Below are positions 47,226-58,444 of a stretch of DNA of 64,000 nucleotides, one piece after another. Under the pieces are notes generated by a model. That model saw only the letters and a list, made by a program, of their open reading frames with translations, was not told the origin of the DNA and did no database searches. Source of the DNA: Lactiplantibacillus pingfangensis (lineage in GTDB: Bacteria > Bacillota > Bacilli > Lactobacillales > Lactobacillaceae); NCBI RefSeq assembly GCF_005404945.1, contig NZ_BJDG01000005.1, forward strand, positions 1-64,000. The letters are read 5' to 3'. Numbering within the stretch: the stretch's first letter is position 1; every line of letters begins with the position of its first letter. The position numbers were made by a program, and so were the translations under genes.

Positions 47226-47259
47226 CAGACTCGATAACCAGTACGCGTTATCGAGCCTG
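47226..47259 (-). terminator. tagO terminator
   Basis: A 13-bp stem with one G-U pair (47247-47259 with 47226-47238) followed by TTTTTG on the minus strand. Confidence 0.75.
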
Positions 47260-47276
47260 TCGTATTTCAAAATCAA

Positions 47277-48374
47277 TTAGTGATTACTTTTGGAAGTGAA
47301 CTTCGCAACCGTGCGCTTAATCCAATCTAACAACGGCTGGCGGTTATCCCCCGCCAAGCCAATCGCTTCCACAAATAGTTCCAAGCCAAACAGCAAACTA
47401 ATGGTTAACAATACCGATCCGCCGAGGGATGAAATTGGATAGAGCAACGAAATAAACGAAAAGATTAAAGCGATGCCGTAAATAACCATCACGGTCTGAC
47501 GATGGGTTAAGCCTAACTGCATCAACCGATGATGCAGATGGTGTTTATCTGCTTGTGAAATTGGCTTCTTGTTTAAAATCCGTCGAATCATCGCATAAAT
47601 CGTATCGGTAATCGGAACGCCTAAAATCATGACCGGAATTATCACCGAAATCAAGGTGACATTCTTGAGGCCAAACAGTGAGAATACCGCAGTCATGAAG
47701 CCAATAAATAATGAGCCGGTATCGCCCAAATAAATTCGCGCTGGAAAGAAATTATACGGTAAGAAACCAAGCATCGCGGCAACCAAGGTGAAAATTAACA
47801 GCGACACAAAGGTATTGGCATTTAAGAAAAACAGCCCAATAATTCCCATCGTGCTCAGTGCAATAATTCCAACCCCGGTTGCCAAGCCATCCAACCCGTC
47901 AATGAGATTAATGGCATTCGTAATTGCTAAAATCCATAGCAGCGTGATTGGTAGACTTAACCATTGAAAGTGAATCAAGCCAATAAATGGGAATGTTAAG
48001 GTAGTCATGCGAATCCCACCAATGAAGTACACTTCCAAGGCAGCTAACGTAATCCCCAACATTTTTTGACGCGGTTTTAGTTCATAGATGTCATCAATAA
48101 TCCCCGTTGCCAAGATGATCAGCTCACCAAATAAGAGCGCGTAAAATAACCGAGTTGGAAACTGATGCATCAAGTACAAGATTGTCGTCCCAATAGTATA
48201 GGCGATAAAAATGGCTAGGCCACCCATTGTCGGCATCGGTACTTTGTTGACTCGTCGAACATTTGGCTTATCAACAGCCCCAATTTTGAATGCGAGATTT
48301 CGCACAAACGGCGTTAGGAGCGCGGAGATGATCATGGTCGCCACTAAGCTGACTAAGATTTCAAATCTAATCAT
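47277..48374 (-). CDS. tagO: Undecaprenyl-phosphate GlcNAc-1-phosphate transferase
   Basis: TagO/MraY-family membrane enzyme, 365 residues, about 11 helices; makes the lipid-linked GlcNAc that begins wall teichoic acid (and some polysaccharides). Asp-rich motif IDDIYEL and NAINLIDGLDGLA are present, with the cytoplasmic KKPISQADKHHLHHRL loop typical of the family. Start at 48374 (MIRFEIL) follows GAGAGGAG; the frame extends 21 codons upstream through that site. Confidence 0.93.
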   Translation of the reverse strand: MIRFEILVSLVATMIISALLTPFVRNLAFKIGAVDKPNVRRVNKVPMPTMGGLAIFIAYTIGTTILYLMHQFPTRLFYALLFGELIILATGIIDDIYELKPRQKMLGITLAALEVYFIGGIRMTTLTFPFIGLIHFQWLSLPITLLWILAITNAINLIDGLDGLATGVGIIALSTMGIIGLFFLNANTFVSLLIFTLVAAMLGFLPYNFFPARIYLGDTGSLFIGFMTAVFSLFGLKNVTLISVIIPVMILGVPITDTIYAMIRRILNKKPISQADKHHLHHRLMQLGLTHRQTVMVIYGIALIFSFISLLYPISSLGGSVLLTISLLFGLELFVEAIGLAGDNRQPLLDWIKRTVAKFTSKSNH

Positions 48375-48489
48375 TTGTGCGTAACTCCTCTCTGACATAT
48401 TACCTATAATTATACAAATCAGACGCCAACTTGACAACTCGATTCAAGGAAACTTAGGAAAGCCGACATAGTTCAGTCACAATTCAAAC

Positions 48490-48531
48490 AAAAAACGACG
48501 TGTAAGACAGCCAGGGCCATCTCCACGTCGT
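48490..48531 (-). terminator. Terminator of the KimA-like gene
   Basis: ACGACGTG (48524-48531 strand complement) pairs with CACGTCGT (48495-48502 complement), followed on the minus strand by six T. Eight-bp perfect stem with a 21-nt loop, right after the stop codon. Confidence 0.7.
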
Positions 48532-48537
48532 CTGCAA

Positions 48538-50373
48538 TTACTCTTTTAAGTGATAATTATAAGTCGATACAATAATATTTTCACGAGAATTTAAGACCGC
48601 TCGCAAGCGTAGACTCGTTTGGTTGTGCAAAATATTTTGCCAAGGCTTTTTAGGCACAAACTGTGGCACTAATACCGTGGTTGAGAAGTTACGCTCCGCG
48701 GCCCGCTTAGCAATGACATCACAGAAACGCAAGGTTGGCGTCGCAATCGAACGATACGATGAGTGTATATCCACAAAACGCACATCTGGGAAAGTCGATT
48801 TGAATTCGGCCGCCGTTTTATGCTCTTTTTCTGGATTTTCGTCAAAGGAAACATGCATCGCAATCACGTAATCCCCGATTGACCGGGCATAATTGACTGC
48901 CGCCGCCGTCACACGAGTAACGTTGGAAACTAGGACAATCACCGTCGCACCATCATAGTCGTGCAATTCGGCTTTTTCTTGGGCGACCACCCGCAATTGC
49001 GCTGCGACCCGATTATAATGTACATGAATTCGATAAAACATGTACAACAATAGTGGCATCACAACGAGGTATGGCCAGACGTTGCCAAAATGTAAGGCAA
49101 ACAAGAAGACGACCAGCACGAGTGAAATCAATGCGCCTAATAAATTAACGGCGGATTTAAGCCACCACCAGCTACCACGTTCACGTAACCAGTGCACGAT
49201 CATCCCAGATTGAGACAAGGTGAAAGGCACAAAAACCCCAACCGCATACAACGGAATCAGTAAGGTCGTCTTCCCATGGAAAATGAAGATTAAGACGATT
49301 GCACCAACCGCCAACGAGATAATCCCGTTAGAATAACCTAAGCGATCACCGCGATCCATGTAAGCATGTGGTAAAAATTTATCTTTAGCTAAGTTGTAAG
49401 CCAAAATTGGGAACGCCGAGAATCCAGTATTCGCCGCCACGGCTAAAATTAACGCCGTCGATAATTGTAACAAATAGTAGAACAAGCCATGACCGAAAAC
49501 TGCCGTCGCAATTTGTGATAAGACGGTATTGTCAGCTTGTGGTTTGATGCCCAAGTAGTAACTCAAGTAAGTAATCCCACCGAAGAATACCGCCAAGACA
49601 ATCGCCATAATTGCTAACGTATTAGCAGCATTCCGGCGCTTAGGTCGTTTAAAGTTAGGAACGGCATTACTAATTGCTTCGACCCCAGTTAGTGAGGAAG
49701 AACCTGACGAGAAAGCCCGGAAAAACAGGACGAGTGTCATGCCTTGAACAGGTGCGCCCACAGCTGCGGAAGCATGGTAAGTTAAGTTACCACTTGCAAT
49801 ATTCATAATTCCCCATAAAATCATACCGATAATCATGAGGATAAAGAAGTACACCGGAAAAGTTAAAAACGACGCTGATTCGCGCATGCCTCGTAAATTC
49901 AGCGCCATAATCGCAATGACAATCAACACTGCAATCAACACCTGATAATTTACTAAGGCAGGTACTGCTGACGTAATCGCTTCAGTCCCAGAAGTAACGG
50001 AAACCGCCACGGTCAGCATATAATCAACTAACAATGATCCCCCAGCGACTAATCCGGCCGGTCGACCCCAGTTTGTACTAGCAACCACATACGCCCCACC
50101 ACCCGAAGGATAGGCACGAATGATTTGCCGATAAGACATCGTAATCGCAAACAATAGAATCAAGACCAGCGCGGCAACATAGAGCTGATACATTAGTGCT
50201 GCTGCTGAAAGGGTAATTAATACCGTTGTGATCTGTTCAGTACCATAGGCAACTGACGAGAGCGCATCTGATGACAGCAGCGCCAGCGCCTTGAACTTAG
50301 TGAGCGCCTGCCCACCTTCATCCATGGTTTTTAACGGTTTCCCGATAACCAACCGTTTTAAATAACGCCACAT
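48538..50373 (-). CDS. kimA: KimA-like potassium importer (APC superfamily)
   Basis: A 611-residue APC-superfamily protein with 12 helices and a C-terminal cytoplasmic domain (about 460-611, universal-stress-protein-like). It aligns from end to end with Bacillus KimA (YdaO), a high-affinity K+ importer inhibited by c-di-AMP: the N-terminal RLVIGKPLKT, LSSDALSSVAYGTEQI and the C-terminal LHNQTSLRLR are shared patterns. In Bacillus the gene carries a c-di-AMP riboswitch; none is evident here. A generic annotation would be amino acid permease. Single-gene unit. Confidence 0.88.
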   Translation of the reverse strand: MWRYLKRLVIGKPLKTMDEGGQALTKFKALALLSSDALSSVAYGTEQITTVLITLSAAALMYQLYVAALVLILLFAITMSYRQIIRAYPSGGGAYVVASTNWGRPAGLVAGGSLLVDYMLTVAVSVTSGTEAITSAVPALVNYQVLIAVLIVIAIMALNLRGMRESASFLTFPVYFFILMIIGMILWGIMNIASGNLTYHASAAVGAPVQGMTLVLFFRAFSSGSSSLTGVEAISNAVPNFKRPKRRNAANTLAIMAIVLAVFFGGITYLSYYLGIKPQADNTVLSQIATAVFGHGLFYYLLQLSTALILAVAANTGFSAFPILAYNLAKDKFLPHAYMDRGDRLGYSNGIISLAVGAIVLIFIFHGKTTLLIPLYAVGVFVPFTLSQSGMIVHWLRERGSWWWLKSAVNLLGALISLVLVVFLFALHFGNVWPYLVVMPLLLYMFYRIHVHYNRVAAQLRVVAQEKAELHDYDGATVIVLVSNVTRVTAAAVNYARSIGDYVIAMHVSFDENPEKEHKTAAEFKSTFPDVRFVDIHSSYRSIATPTLRFCDVIAKRAAERNFSTTVLVPQFVPKKPWQNILHNQTSLRLRAVLNSRENIIVSTYNYHLKE

Positions 50374-50630
50374 GATAATAACTCCTTTATTTCAAAAAAT
50401 AATTATTCCCAAGTAAGTGCTAAGTCAAAGTTGATTTTACTACTTTAAATTAGTAAATACTACACGTTTAACTGGAACGCACTAACTTTTTCAACCCGCA
50501 TAGCCCCCTAGTTTACTCCTGACTTCACCACTTGGCTACTTATTTTTCACTAAAACGCCGCCCTCCCCAAAAGCGATTGGCAACCGCGCCTGATTGGCAC
50601 ACATTTCAATCATAATTTTTGGAGATACTA
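50374..50630. other. Gene-free region upstream of the KimA-like gene
   Basis: About 300 bp between the KimA-like start codon and groEL. Apart from a ribosome binding site and the groEL terminator at its far end I see no open frame, no riboswitch fold I can recognise and no clear promoter pair. Confidence 0.5.
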
Positions 50631-50661
50631 AAGAGGCTCTGACTTGACGTCACAGCCTCTT
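50631..50661 (-). terminator. groESL terminator
   Basis: An 8-bp stem (50654-50661 with 50631-50638) with inner GTGAC/GTCA pairs, followed by TTTAG on the minus strand. Confidence 0.6.
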
Positions 50662-50680
50662 AAAAGGGTTCAAATTAAAC

Positions 50681-52315
<1,635 letters not shown>

Positions 52316-52355
52316 TCACCTCATAAATAGTTTTTAATTAAATCATTTAAATGGA

Positions 52356-52640
52356 TTAGTCTTCAACCGCGACAATATCTTTTTCGTGTAAAACAAGATA
52401 TGTGGTGCCTTCATACTTAACTTCAGTACCAGCGTATTTGTCAAACAATACTTGTTCGCCAACCTTAACGCTTGGGGCCACCTTTGTGCCGTTATCTAAA
52501 ACACGGCCATCGGAAACGGCAACAACTTTACCGCTTTGTGGCTTTTCCTTAGCATTATTCGCAATAACGATGCCGCCAACTGTTTGTTCTTCTTCTGCTT
52601 GTTGTTGCAAAATAACACGATCACCTAATGGTTTTAACAC
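52356..52640 (-). CDS. groES: Co-chaperonin GroES
   Basis: GroES, 94 residues, lid of the GroEL chamber. Conserved LKPLGDRV start, mobile loop ([10 protein letters not shown]) and the C-terminal strand EKDIVAV. Initiates at GTG with GGAGGG upstream. First gene of groESL. Confidence 0.98.
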   Translation of the reverse strand: MLKPLGDRVILQQQAEEEQTVGGIVIANNAKEKPQSGKVVAVSDGRVLDNGTKVAPSVKVGEQVLFDKYAGTEVKYEGTTYLVLHEKDIVAVED

Positions 52641-52664
52641 GTGAATCCCTCCATTTATTCTTTT

Positions 52665-52730
52665 TTAGCACTCATAACACTTAAGTGCTAATCACAAAAT
52701 CAACTATAACATTTTCATTTTAGAATGCAA
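52665..52730 (-). promoter_or_regulatory. groESL promoter with CIRCE operator
   Basis: -35 TTGCAT (52725-52730), 16 bp, -10 TATAGT (52703-52708) on the minus strand. Downstream is CIRCE at 52665-52691: TTAGCACTC, nine bases, AAGTGCTAA, with one deviation from the perfect inverted repeat. This is the HrcA operator, so heat induction through HrcA is expected. Confidence 0.92.
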
Positions 52731-52829
52731 GTTATTTGTCAATAATTAGTCAAAGAATGTCAAATCGACTATAATGGGACTACTTAAGTCAACTTTGATT
52801 CTAAATTTACTCTTTAAGGACGTGAAGAA

Positions 52830-53465
52830 ATGGCCAATCGTCGCCAATCTCTCAGTATTTTAATCGTTTATTTTATCGTCTACGCGCTCCCATCTTTATT
52901 GGTCACTGGCTTGCCACACTTAGGTTCACAAGTCTACTTAATCCAAACTTTAGACTATCTACTAGGCGCCATTATTCTTGGCTACCTGGCTTGGCACCAT
53001 GCCAGTCCAAACGCGATTGAGCAACAACCTAGTTCTTGGCTAGCGACGTTATTATGGGGACTCGGTGGCACCGTCATTGTCATTCTTGGGCAAAAGCTCA
53101 TCCTCGGCTTAACTCAGCTGTTAGGCCAATCGACCGCGTCTGCCAATACAAATACCTTGCTGGCGGCTGGTCAAAAATACCCATTCTTTTTCTTAGCCAT
53201 CTTAGTTGGGGCCCCAATTATGGAAGAAATTGTTTTTCGTAAAGTGTTGTTCGGCTTTTTTACGCCAGTCACTGGTAGTATCGGGGCTGCGGTCATCTCC
53301 AGCATTCTCTTTAGTTTTGCGCATGCCGATGGCCATCTAATTTTGTACGCTTTCATTGGCCTGTTCTTCTGTTGGTTGTACCGTCATACCGGTCGCATCC
53401 AAACGTCAATGATTGCCCATATTTTAATGAACTGTCTTGCGGTCTTACCCTTATTTTGGACCTAA
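52830..53465 (+). CDS. CPBP intramembrane metalloprotease
   Basis: A 211-residue CPBP (CAAX protease and bacteriocin-processing, Abi) family protein with about six helices. The catalytic motifs are intact: EEIVFRKVLFG, then FAHADGH, then H in MIAHILMN. In lactobacilli such proteins take part in bacteriocin immunity or peptide processing; the substrate here is unknown. Divergent from groESL, convergent with rex. Confidence 0.9.
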   Translation: MANRRQSLSILIVYFIVYALPSLLVTGLPHLGSQVYLIQTLDYLLGAIILGYLAWHHASPNAIEQQPSSWLATLLWGLGGTVIVILGQKLILGLTQLLGQSTASANTNTLLAAGQKYPFFFLAILVGAPIMEEIVFRKVLFGFFTPVTGSIGAAVISSILFSFAHADGHLILYAFIGLFFCWLYRHTGRIQTSMIAHILMNCLAVLPLFWT

Positions 53466-53506
53466 ATTAAAGCGCCCAGGCAATTTTGCCCAGGCGCTTT
53501 AATTTA
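53463..53506. terminator. Bidirectional terminator between CPBP gene and rex
   Basis: A perfect 14-bp stem (53463-53476 with 53493-53506) and an inner GGCA/TGCC. It overlaps the CPBP stop codon on one side and ends before the rex stop on the other. Confidence 0.85.
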
Positions 53507-53507
53507 G

Positions 53508-54170
53508 CTATTTTTCATCAGTCGACTTGTCACCAAGCTGTTCACCATAATGTTCAATAAAGTAAATTAGCGTTTGTAATTCATTCGTTAAATCAACATT
53601 TTGAACGCGGATCGTTTCTGGCACCGAAATCCGTAGCGGCGTGAAATTCATAATACCTTTCACATTTGCTGAAACGAGTTCATTAGTCACGGATTGAACG
53701 ACCGAAGTTGGTACCGTTAAGATTGCAATCTCAATTTGTTGCTCAATCAATTGTTTCTTAAGTTCCGACATCGGATACACTGGCACGCCAGATTGAACCG
53801 TATTTGCCAAGGCTTCGTTGACATCAAAAGCTGCAGAAATTCGAACGTTACTGTTCTTGTGAAAATTAAAATTGAGCAAGGCATGCCCTAAATTACCAAC
53901 CCCAATCAAGGCAACGTTCGTTAGTGTGTCTTGATTTAAAATTTTCTTGAAAAAGGTTAATAATTTTTCGACATCGTAGCCATAACCACGTTTGCCAAGT
54001 GCCCCAAAATATGAAAAATCACGTCGAATCGTAGCTGAATCAACCTTAACCGCCTCAGACAGTTCCGTTGATGAGACCCGTTTTTTGTCTGCATCAAGTA
54101 ATATGTTCAAGTACCGATAATAGATGGGTAAGCGTTTCGCCGTTGCCCGAGGAATCTTTGTTTCTGCCAT
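53508..54170 (-). CDS. rex: Redox-sensing repressor Rex
   Basis: Rex, 220 residues. Winged helix at about 15-70 ([20 protein letters not shown]) and NAD(H)-binding Rossmann domain with GVGNLG at 90-95. Senses the NADH/NAD ratio and represses fermentative genes. Start at 54170 (MAETKIP) follows AAGGAGG; the frame is open 21 codons further up, over the promoter. Likely regulates itself through the TTGTGAA half-sites upstream. Confidence 0.96.
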   Translation of the reverse strand: MAETKIPRATAKRLPIYYRYLNILLDADKKRVSSTELSEAVKVDSATIRRDFSYFGALGKRGYGYDVEKLLTFFKKILNQDTLTNVALIGVGNLGHALLNFNFHKNSNVRISAAFDVNEALANTVQSGVPVYPMSELKKQLIEQQIEIAILTVPTSVVQSVTNELVSANVKGIMNFTPLRISVPETIRVQNVDLTNELQTLIYFIEHYGEQLGDKSTDEK

Positions 54171-54194
54171 TGGACGACCCTCCTTATTAAAAGT

Positions 54195-54242
54195 TTGTGA
54201 ATTTGCTGACACTATTCTAGCATACCCCACCACTTTGTGAAA
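54195..54242 (-). promoter_or_regulatory. rex promoter with Rex half-sites
   Basis: -10 TAGAAT (54214-54219) and -35 TTTCAC (54237-54242) on the minus strand, 17 bp apart. TTGTGAA, half of the Rex operator, occurs at 54195-54201 and 54235-54241, 40 bp apart; the first is followed by a partial second half (CTGACAC). One copy covers the -35, the other the start-point region. Confidence 0.45.
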
Positions 54243-54334
54243 TAATATTTACTTATTATTCCATTTCATTAGGGCTAATTGGCGCAATATGCTACAATTA
54301 TTTGACGAATCAACCCTGAAAGGAGTTTATAACC

Positions 54335-56311
54335 GTGATTTTACTACAAGTGCAACAAGTCATGCGGCGTTTTGGCGCTGATGTCTTGTTCGATAACGTA
54401 CAAATGGATATCCAAGACCATGCTCGTGTCGCCTTAGTTGGTCGCAATGGCGCCGGAAAATCCACACTTTTAAAAATGATTGCTGGTGAAACCGTCCCCG
54501 ACGAAGGCCAAATTTCAATGCGCAAGGGCCTCACAATCGGCTATTTGGCCCAAGATCAAGGTCTAAATAGTGCCAATTCGATTTGGGAAGAAATGAGCAG
54601 TGTCTTTGCTGGCTTACATAAATTGGAAGCACAAATGCATCGGCTAGAAGACCAGTTAAGTGACCCCACTGTCATTGCGGATCAGGTCACTTATGAACAA
54701 ACGTTAAAAACTTACGATCAAGTTCAAACTGATTTCCAGCAACAGAATGGCTATGGCTATCAAGCTGATATTCGTGGTGTTTTACATGGTTTTCAATTCG
54801 ACGCTGACGTTTATGACAAGTCAGTCACCGAGTTATCTGGCGGTCAAAAGACGCAATTAGCCTTAGCAAAGTTATTACTTGAAAAACGCGATCTCTTAAT
54901 CTTAGACGAACCAACGAACCATTTGGATGTCGAAACCCTCACATGGTTGGAAAGTTATTTACAGTCCTATACTGGGTCACTGCTAATTGTCAGTCATGAC
55001 CGTTACTTTTTAGATCGCGTGGTCAATGAAGTTTATGACCTATCTCATCATGAAATGGTCCACTACACCGGAAACTATGATCAGTATGTTCAAACCAAGG
55101 CTGCCCGAATTCAAGCAGAATGGAAACACTACGAAAAACAACAAGCCGAAATTAGTAAGCTGGAAGACTTCGTTAACCGTAACATTGTTCGGGCCTCGAC
55201 AACTAAACGGGCACAGTCACGTCGAAAACAGCTTGCGAAGATGGACCGTCTGGAACGTCCAGATAACGATGAAAAGGCCGCTCATTTTGGTTTTCATGCT
55301 AGTAAGCAAAGCGGTAATATCGTTTTAACCGTCAAGGATGCGGCAGTTGGCTATCAAGGCAAAACCTTATCAGCACCGGATACTTTAAACGTTAAAAAGC
55401 ATGAAGCCATTGCGATTGTCGGGCCAAACGGTATTGGTAAATCGACACTTTTGAAGAGTATTCTTGGCCAGATTCCATTTATCAAAGGCCAAGCTGTCTT
55501 TGGAACCAATGTTGTGACTGGGTACTACGATCAGGAACAAAAAAATTTACATGACCGTAAAACTGTCCTAAGCGAATTGTGGGATGACCATCCGACAACC
55601 CCTGAAAAAGATATTCGGACTATCCTTGGGAGTTTCTTATTCACCGGAGAAGATGTCGATAAACCAATCAGCGCCCTTTCTGGTGGTGAACGTGCCCGTT
55701 TACTTCTAACCAAGCTGGCCATGCAAAATGATAACTTTCTTATTTTGGATGAACCGACCAATCACTTGGACATTGATAGTCGTGAAGTTTTAGAAGTTGC
55801 TTTAAATGATTTTGACGGCACTCTGCTCTTCGTGTCACATGACCGTTACTTCATTAACCAGGTCGCAACGAGTGTCGTTGAGGTTTCCCCAACCGGGACC
55901 GAACTATTCTTAGGCGACTATGATTACTACATTGATAAGAAACAAGAACAAGCTGAATTTGCTGAAGCAGCAGCAAGTGCCGCAGCTGAGCAGCAAAGTG
56001 CTGCTGGTGAGTCTCAACCGAGTGCAGCTGCCGATCCACGTTCCAAAGGCCAACAAACTTATCAGGCTAGTAAACAACAACAACGTGACAAGCGTAAATT
56101 GGAACGCAGTGTCGCCGCACTAGAGGAAAAAATGAGTGCGCTTGAAACGGAAGCCACCAGCATTCAAGAACAAATGTCACAACCAGAAGTCTTCGCTGAT
56201 GCTGAAAAATTGCAAGACTTTCAAAAAGATTTGGACCGCGTGACTGCTGAACATGACCAAGCAGAAAACGATTGGACCCACCAAGCGGAACAGTTAGAAA
56301 ACCTCGATTAA
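54335..56311 (+). CDS. ABC-F family translation ATPase (YdiF-like)
   Basis: ABC-F protein, 658 residues: two ABC modules with Walker A GRNGAGKST and GPNGIGKST, signatures LSGGQ and LSGGER, joined by the charged P-site tRNA-interaction linker, and a C-terminal coiled coil (about 560-658) rich in Glu/Lys/Gln. No transmembrane part; works on the ribosome. Position next to tsaD and rex matches Bacillus ydiF. Antibiotic-resistance members also belong here, but this looks housekeeping. GTG start with AAAGGAG. Confidence 0.93.
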   Translation: MILLQVQQVMRRFGADVLFDNVQMDIQDHARVALVGRNGAGKSTLLKMIAGETVPDEGQISMRKGLTIGYLAQDQGLNSANSIWEEMSSVFAGLHKLEAQMHRLEDQLSDPTVIADQVTYEQTLKTYDQVQTDFQQQNGYGYQADIRGVLHGFQFDADVYDKSVTELSGGQKTQLALAKLLLEKRDLLILDEPTNHLDVETLTWLESYLQSYTGSLLIVSHDRYFLDRVVNEVYDLSHHEMVHYTGNYDQYVQTKAARIQAEWKHYEKQQAEISKLEDFVNRNIVRASTTKRAQSRRKQLAKMDRLERPDNDEKAAHFGFHASKQSGNIVLTVKDAAVGYQGKTLSAPDTLNVKKHEAIAIVGPNGIGKSTLLKSILGQIPFIKGQAVFGTNVVTGYYDQEQKNLHDRKTVLSELWDDHPTTPEKDIRTILGSFLFTGEDVDKPISALSGGERARLLLTKLAMQNDNFLILDEPTNHLDIDSREVLEVALNDFDGTLLFVSHDRYFINQVATSVVEVSPTGTELFLGDYDYYIDKKQEQAEFAEAAASAAAEQQSAAGESQPSAAADPRSKGQQTYQASKQQQRDKRKLERSVAALEEKMSALETEATSIQEQMSQPEVFADAEKLQDFQKDLDRVTAEHDQAENDWTHQAEQLENLD

Positions 56312-56314
56312 GCC

Positions 56315-56357
56315 TAAAAAATGAGACCTGATTTTTTAATCAGATCTCATTTTTTTG
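56315..56357. terminator. Bidirectional terminator between ABC-F gene and tsaD
   Basis: A 12-bp stem with one mismatch (56321-56332 with 56339-56350), with A-run and T-run on the two flanks. Confidence 0.8.
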
Positions 56358-56360
56358 TGT

Positions 56361-57398
56361 TTAATGGACCATATTTGGCATCCAATCAAATTCTAGACTA
56401 GGATCAGCGTTTAAAGTTGCGTCACCAAACTGATGATGTTGATATTGAATATAACCGGCAGCACCAATCATCGCCCCGTTATCGCCACATAAGTTTAATG
56501 GTGCCAACACCAATTCTGTCTTGGGAAACTTGCCTGGTAATTCAGCCTGTAGCCGTTCACGTAGGCCATGGTTGGCCGCAACGCCACCTGCTAAAATGAG
56601 CTGTTTAACCGGATATTCAGCTAACACCCGCATCGTTTTGGCGGTCAACACATCAACCACGCTGGCCTGAAAACTAGCAGCCAAGTCGTTTTTATCCAAA
56701 CTGTCACCAATTTGATCTGCATGATGCACCGTATTAATAAAGGCACTCTTCAAACCACTAAAACTAAAATCATAGTTATCTTCGTCCATCATGGCACGCG
56801 GAAAGTTAAACGTGTCCTGACCTTGATGGGCCATTTCATCAATAACTTTTCCAGCTGGATATGGCACGCCTAAGACGCGACCAATTTTATCGTAAGCTTC
56901 CCCAGCGGCATCATCGCGTGTTTCACCAATGATTTCAAACTGACCATCCGCCTGCATATAAACTAACTCAGTGTGCCCACCTGACACTAGTAGCGCCATC
57001 AACGGAAAGACAAACGGCTTAACAAAGCGGGCAGCGTAAATATGACCAGCCATGTGATTGACTGGGATCAATGGCAAATGATGCGCATAGGCCACCGTTT
57101 TGGCCGCATTCACGCCGACTAACAGTGCGCCGACTAAGCCAGGACCGTATGTCACCGCCACGGCAGCCAAATCATCGTAAGTCACATTGGCTTCCGACAA
57201 CGCGTCTTCAATACAAATCGTAATTTCTTCAATATGATGACGACTAGCAACTTCTGGTACGACTCCACCAAATCGCTTATGACTATTAATTTGAGTCGCA
57301 ACGACATTTGATAAAATCGTTTGACCATCCGCGACAACCGCCACACTAGTTTCGTCACAACTAGATTCAAACGCTAAGATTAAATTTTGTTTCTCCAC
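56361..57398 (-). CDS. tsaD: tRNA threonylcarbamoyladenosine transferase TsaD
   Basis: TsaD (Gcp), 345 residues, transfers the threonylcarbamoyl group to A37 of ANN-decoding tRNAs. Metal ligands H115 and H119 in NHMAGH and the ASKHA-fold motifs are intact. GTG start with AAGGA 9 nt upstream. Last of tsaB-rimI-rimI-tsaD. Confidence 0.97.
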   Translation of the reverse strand: MEKQNLILAFESSCDETSVAVVADGQTILSNVVATQINSHKRFGGVVPEVASRHHIEEITICIEDALSEANVTYDDLAAVAVTYGPGLVGALLVGVNAAKTVAYAHHLPLIPVNHMAGHIYAARFVKPFVFPLMALLVSGGHTELVYMQADGQFEIIGETRDDAAGEAYDKIGRVLGVPYPAGKVIDEMAHQGQDTFNFPRAMMDEDNYDFSFSGLKSAFINTVHHADQIGDSLDKNDLAASFQASVVDVLTAKTMRVLAEYPVKQLILAGGVAANHGLRERLQAELPGKFPKTELVLAPLNLCGDNGAMIGAAGYIQYQHHQFGDATLNADPSLEFDWMPNMVH

Positions 57399-57411
57399 AA
57401 GTGACCATCCT

Positions 57412-57870
57412 TCATTTAATAAATTTCCGCATAATCAGGGCATCTTCACGTGGATGCTGATAATAATTCCGACGCGTTGAGATTTGTTCAAAACCACATT
57501 GTTCATATAAGTGTCTTGCTGGCTCATTACTCCGACGAACTTCCAAAAATAATTTTGTATTTGTCATGAGTTGCGCAAATGTTTGTTGGAGCATCAGCCG
57601 CGCATAGCCCTGGCGTTGAAACGCTGGTTGCACCGCCACATTCGTAATTTCCGTTTCATCCAATACCGTCGTGCGACTAATGAACCCAATCGGTCGTTGT
57701 TGCCACACTAATAACTGGTAACAAGATTGTGGTGAGGCTAAATCGGCCGCAAAAGTCGCCAACCGCCAAGGTGCCCCTTCCGGATACGCCGCTGCAGCTA
57801 ACTCATAACAAACTTGTGCTACCGGCGTCCCTGACCAAGCGCCACTCTTAACCAGTTGCGGTTCAGGCAT
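57412..57870 (-). CDS. rimI: RimI-like GNAT acetyltransferase (second copy)
   Basis: A 152-residue GNAT N-acetyltransferase. The acetyl-CoA loop [13 protein letters not shown] (motif A) and the [15 protein letters not shown] motif are clear. Overlaps the preceding GNAT stop by 8 nt (ATGCCTGA). Two RimI-like genes in this cluster are normal in lactobacilli; the N-acetyl target, ribosomal S18 in E. coli, is not proven for either. Confidence 0.88.
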   Translation of the reverse strand: MPEPQLVKSGAWSGTPVAQVCYELAAAAYPEGAPWRLATFAADLASPQSCYQLLVWQQRPIGFISRTTVLDETEITNVAVQPAFQRQGYARLMLQQTFAQLMTNTKLFLEVRRSNEPARHLYEQCGFEQISTRRNYYQHPREDALIMRKFIK

Positions 57871-58444
57871 CGTTTTGGCCGACTGGAACTTTGTAAGTCA
57901 TGTCAATGGCATCTTCATGATCGCCAAAATAATAGCGCTTTTTAATTCCAGTTTTCTCAAAGCCTAAGCTCTGATATAACCGTTGGGCGTTTTCATTGCT
58001 GTAACGAACTTCAAGAGTCACTGTGTGATAGTTTAAATAACCCGCTCGCCGCATCATTGTCTTCATCATAAAGCTACCAAGACCTTGGTTTTGGAAGTCT
58101 GGATGAACCGCAATATTCGTAATATGTGCGTCCTGACGCCGATCATCAAAGGCACAACCACAAAACGCACACAGTCGATCCTCATGACGCATCACAATAT
58201 AGAAGCGACCACTTTGGCGGCGCAACTCCGTTTTAAAAGCATTTTCATCCCATGGCGTTTTTCCAGCATAGACCGCTCGTTCGATCGCTAACATTTCTGG
58301 GACGTCAGTGATCAAAGCCCGCGAGACGTAATAACCAGTTGACCCGACTTGGACAACGTGATTATCAATCTGCATGATTTTTTGGCGACGCTGCGTATGA
58401 TTTCTAGTGAGCTTCTGAAGGTATTGCTTAAATCTTTTCAACAT
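57863..58444 (-). CDS. rimI: RimI-like GNAT acetyltransferase (first copy)
   Basis: A 193-residue GNAT protein with motif A HPDFQNQGLGSFMM and NENAQRLYQSLGFEKTG. The first 30 residues are basic and not conserved; a start at the second Met (MQIDNHV) is possible but has no ribosome binding site, while the first ATG has GAGG 12 nt upstream. The start overlaps the tsaB stop by 17 nt. Confidence 0.87.
   Translation of the reverse strand: MLKRFKQYLQKLTRNHTQRRQKIMQIDNHVVQVGSTGYYVSRALITDVPEMLAIERAVYAGKTPWDENAFKTELRRQSGRFYIVMRHEDRLCAFCGCAFDDRRQDAHITNIAVHPDFQNQGLGSFMMKTMMRRAGYLNYHTVTLEVRYSNENAQRLYQSLGFEKTGIKKRYYFGDHEDAIDMTYKVPVGQNDA

Noticed and set aside
50374-50680. ydaO-type c-di-AMP riboswitch before the KimA-like gene
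   Set aside because: I looked because Bacillus kimA has one, but the conserved segments are not recognisable. A covariance search would settle it.
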